A stretch of DNA of 15,665 bases from Strigomonas culicis (lineage: Eukaryota; Euglenozoa; Kinetoplastea; Trypanosomatida; Trypanosomatidae), in NCBI GenBank assembly GCA_000482145.1, contig AUXH01000458.1, positions 1 to 15,665 of the forward strand, written 5' to 3'. This document shows positions 14,151 through 15,665 of the stretch, piece by piece; within the stretch, counting starts at the first letter, position 1; the number at the start of each line of letters is the position of its first letter. The position numbers were made by a program, and so were the translations under genes. The notes beneath the pieces are model-generated. The model did not search any database and was not told the DNA's origin. It worked only from the letters and a program-made list of their open reading frames with translations.

Positions 14151-14770
14151 AAGGAAAAAGAAAAACACTGTATGGATCCAAGAGAACGAGAACGGTGGAG
14201 ACAGGAAGCAAAAACGCAATGCAGACAGTAGCATCCGAGACGCAAAACCAAAGCTCAAAGGCACCAAACGAAGGAGACTCACGCACACAGACATGCCCAA
14301 GCGCCGCTCTTCACGGCACCTTGAGGCAATTGTAAGCGAAACACAAAACACGGAGGGCAGCGATTGCAATGGGACGCACAAGAGTACGGGATAACAAAGA
14401 ACAAAGAGTTAAAAAAAAATGGAAAAGAAGAATGGGAAAAAAAAAGTGGAAGCCAGCCCTACACAAATACATACACGCCGGGGCGGACTTGGATATCGAA
14501 CCCTTTATGCGCCCACCATAAAACAGCGCGCACACATACGAGATTGAAGAAGAGAGGCGCGGGCAGCGCGGAGACAGCGACACTGCGGAAAACAGAAGCG
14601 CTGCCCCCCGCCACTCCAGTAGCTGCGCTACACACCCACGCTGCGCGTGTGTTGCACTTCGTCATGGCTCTGTCTCGGTCGGTGCCCATCGAGGCCGCAG
14701 TGCACGGCCTTCACTCGTCGTGCACCTCTCTGTGGTCGGGTCGGTCGACAGGCCGCTGCGGGGGAGCGCT

Positions 14771-14965
14771 TCAGTCATCAGGAAGCAACCTGCGCGCGAT
14801 GTAAGCGAGTACATGGATGCACAAGCAGCTGACGAGCGAGCCCATGGCCGCGGTCGCGAGCGGCGGGCACACAACCGTGCTGAGGGCGCCCACCGCCCCC
14901 GAGCCCGCCGCAGACCACATGCTGGCTACGTACAGCGCATCCGCAATCTTTTTTTTAGTGGGCAT
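14771..14965 (-). CDS. Small two-helix membrane protein, 64 aa
   Basis: The ATG at 14965-14963 and TGA at 14773-14771 give 64 residues starting MPTKKKIADALYVASMW. The frame remains open to 15022, but only through a GTG, so the first true ATG is used. Two hydrophobic stretches (about 11-31 and 34-56) are joined by a short turn with CPP, and the tail is basic then acidic (ARRLLPDD). The short lysine-rich N-terminus and two helices suit a hairpin in a membrane, possibly a small accessory subunit of a mitochondrial or ER complex, but no family is recognised. The coding part is GC-rich in an otherwise A-rich region, and a trans-splice acceptor lies about 65 bases upstream; both support it being real. 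Confidence 0.7.
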   Translation of the reverse strand: MPTKKKIADALYVASMWSAAGSGAVGALSTVVCPPLATAAMGSLVSCLCIHVLAYIARRLLPDD

Positions 14966-15030
14966 CCGTGAACCGGAGGGAGGAAAGCGAATGCGTAAAT
15001 ATGTGGGAAGAGAGGAGACCACGGGGAGAC

Positions 15031-15059
15031 CTCAATATAAAAATATTTAAAAAAAAAAA
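15031..15059 (-). promoter_or_regulatory. Predicted trans-splice acceptor for the 64 aa protein
   Basis: A minus-strand T run (plus A run 15049-15059), continued by T-rich sequence, ends at TTGAG with the AG at 15032-15031, the first AG after the tract. The 5' UTR would be about 65 bases. Confidence 0.55.
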
Positions 15060-15241
15060 CTACAGAGTCACGCGCAGGGAAAGAAAACGAGAAGCACATG
15101 GAAGCAAGAACACCCACCACACACAAAAATGACAAGCCGCAGATGCAAAAACTACATGTGAACACAGATGGCATGCTAGCAAAAATAAAGAAAAGGAATA
15201 AAGGAAGAAAGTGATACATAGAAAAAGGCTGTGACACCGCC

Positions 15242-15665
15242 TCACTTCGCCTTCCCCGACTCGTCCACCAGCAGCGTCACCCGCCTCGGCTTGCGGTTGG
15301 CATCCCCGCCGTCCGCCTTCTTGCCGCCGAAGCCAAACCCCGTCCGCTTCCCGGTGCTGCCGTCGTGCGGCGTCGACAGCGCATCCTCCGCCGCGCGCGA
15401 CGCGAAGGACGCGGAGGCGCTGCTGCCGCTCAGACTCGCGTTGTTGCCACCACCGCCGCCGCGCGCGAAGGCGCTCTGCAGCGGCACCTGCTTGCTGTCG
15501 TAGAGGCAGCCGCCGCCGCCGGGCGTCGGGGTGGCGGACATGGCGGCGCTGCTCGTCGACGACGCGGCGCCGGCGCGGTCGAACTTGGCGCTGTGTGTGA
15601 GGATGGACGACGCCGGCCGCGGGAGCGGCGCCGGCATCGCGCCGCCGCTTGCGGCCGCCAGCGCG
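15242..15665 (-). CDS. C-terminal part of a Ser/Gly/Ala-rich protein (5' end outside window)
   Basis: The frame is open from the window edge to a TGA at 15244-15242, giving at least 140 residues. An internal ATG at 15637-15635 exists, but the codons before it (ALAAASGGA) continue the same GC-rich composition, so the gene most likely begins outside the window. The visible part is low complexity: Ala/Ser/Thr-rich, a run of Gly (GGGGC, GGGGGNN), a GFGFGGKK stretch, and a basic end RKPRRVTLLVDESGKAK. It contains no recognisable domain, membrane helix or catalytic motif and is probably disordered. Strong GC3 bias marks it as coding. No function can be given. Confidence 0.75.
   Translation of the reverse strand, partial: ALAAASGGAMPAPLPRPASSILTHSAKFDRAGAASSTSSAAMSATPTPGGGGCLYDSKQVPLQSAFARGGGGGNNASLSGSSASASFASRAAEDALSTPHDGSTGKRTGFGFGGKKADGGDANRKPRRVTLLVDESGKAK

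Larger units (their letters stand above)
11760..14770. other. Gene-poor 3 kb region with repeats and remnants
   Basis: No full-length gene is visible on either strand. The minus strand shows two short GC3-rich tails ending in stops (11941-12096 and 13061-13189), annotated separately. Between and after them lie A-rich repeat copies (12500-12860, 13510-13845, 13895-14150). A GC-richer block at 14460-14770 is probably 3' UTR of the small membrane protein. One frame there (14459-14689) starts with an ATG but has mixed codon use and is not accepted as a gene. Confidence 0.6.

Noticed and set aside
14480..14520. T-loop-like sequence GGGTTCGATATCC on the minus strand, suggesting a tRNA
   Set aside because: The B-box spacing is off by one, the T-stem is poor, and no matching acceptor or D-arm lies about 70 bases upstream.
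14459..14689. Minus-strand 76-codon frame starting MGTDRDRAM
   Set aside because: Third-position G/C is only moderate, no splice signal is evident, and it lies in the probable 3' UTR of the 64 aa gene. It cannot be excluded but is not supported.
1..15665. CRISPR arrays, insertion sequences and bacterial ribosome binding sites
   Set aside because: None is visible, and the gene layout is eukaryotic (trypanosomatid).

Overview
The window looks like nuclear DNA of a trypanosomatid protozoan (order Trypanosomatida; perhaps Leishmaniinae, but the genus cannot be fixed from sequence alone). All convincing genes lie on the minus strand, none shows an intron, and the coding blocks have strongly GC-rich third positions. 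Upstream of most starts there is a pyrimidine tract (purine-rich on the plus strand) followed by the first AG, as expected for spliced-leader trans-splicing of one polycistronic transcript read from high to low coordinates. The intergenic spacers are unusually AT-rich, with homopolymer runs and GT/GA microsatellites.

In order of transcription: (1) the C-terminal end of an unrecognised low-complexity protein (15242 to the window edge); (2) a 64-residue, two-helix membrane protein (14771-14965); (3) a 3 kb gene-poor stretch (11760-14770) with at least three diverged copies of an A-rich repeat and two short coding-like tails (13061-13189, 11941-12096) that look like gene remnants; (4) a DHHC palmitoyltransferase (10404-11759); (5) a PPEF-type protein phosphatase with an acylated N-terminus, four TRAF-like zinc fingers, an IQ-like motif and degenerate EF-hands (6456-9317); (6) a probable trypanosomatid cytochrome c oxidase subunit IV (4371-5366); (7) BBS5, a BBSome subunit (2407-3564); (8) a single-helix membrane protein (1433-1933); (9) the N-terminal part of a leucine-rich repeat protein (1-1053).

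The genes are not an operon in the bacterial sense. Co-transcription here does not imply shared function: the set mixes mitochondrial respiration, flagellar trafficking and signalling. One suggestive pairing is a palmitoyltransferase immediately upstream of a phosphatase whose N-terminus is predicted to be palmitoylated. The PPEF and COX IV pairing fits my memory of the synteny on Leishmania chromosome 12 and T. brucei chromosome 1, which I could not check here. I did not find a clearly new molecular system. The most unusual items are the zinc-finger/IQ architecture of the phosphatase and the repeat-plus-remnant block between 11.8 and 14.5 kb.
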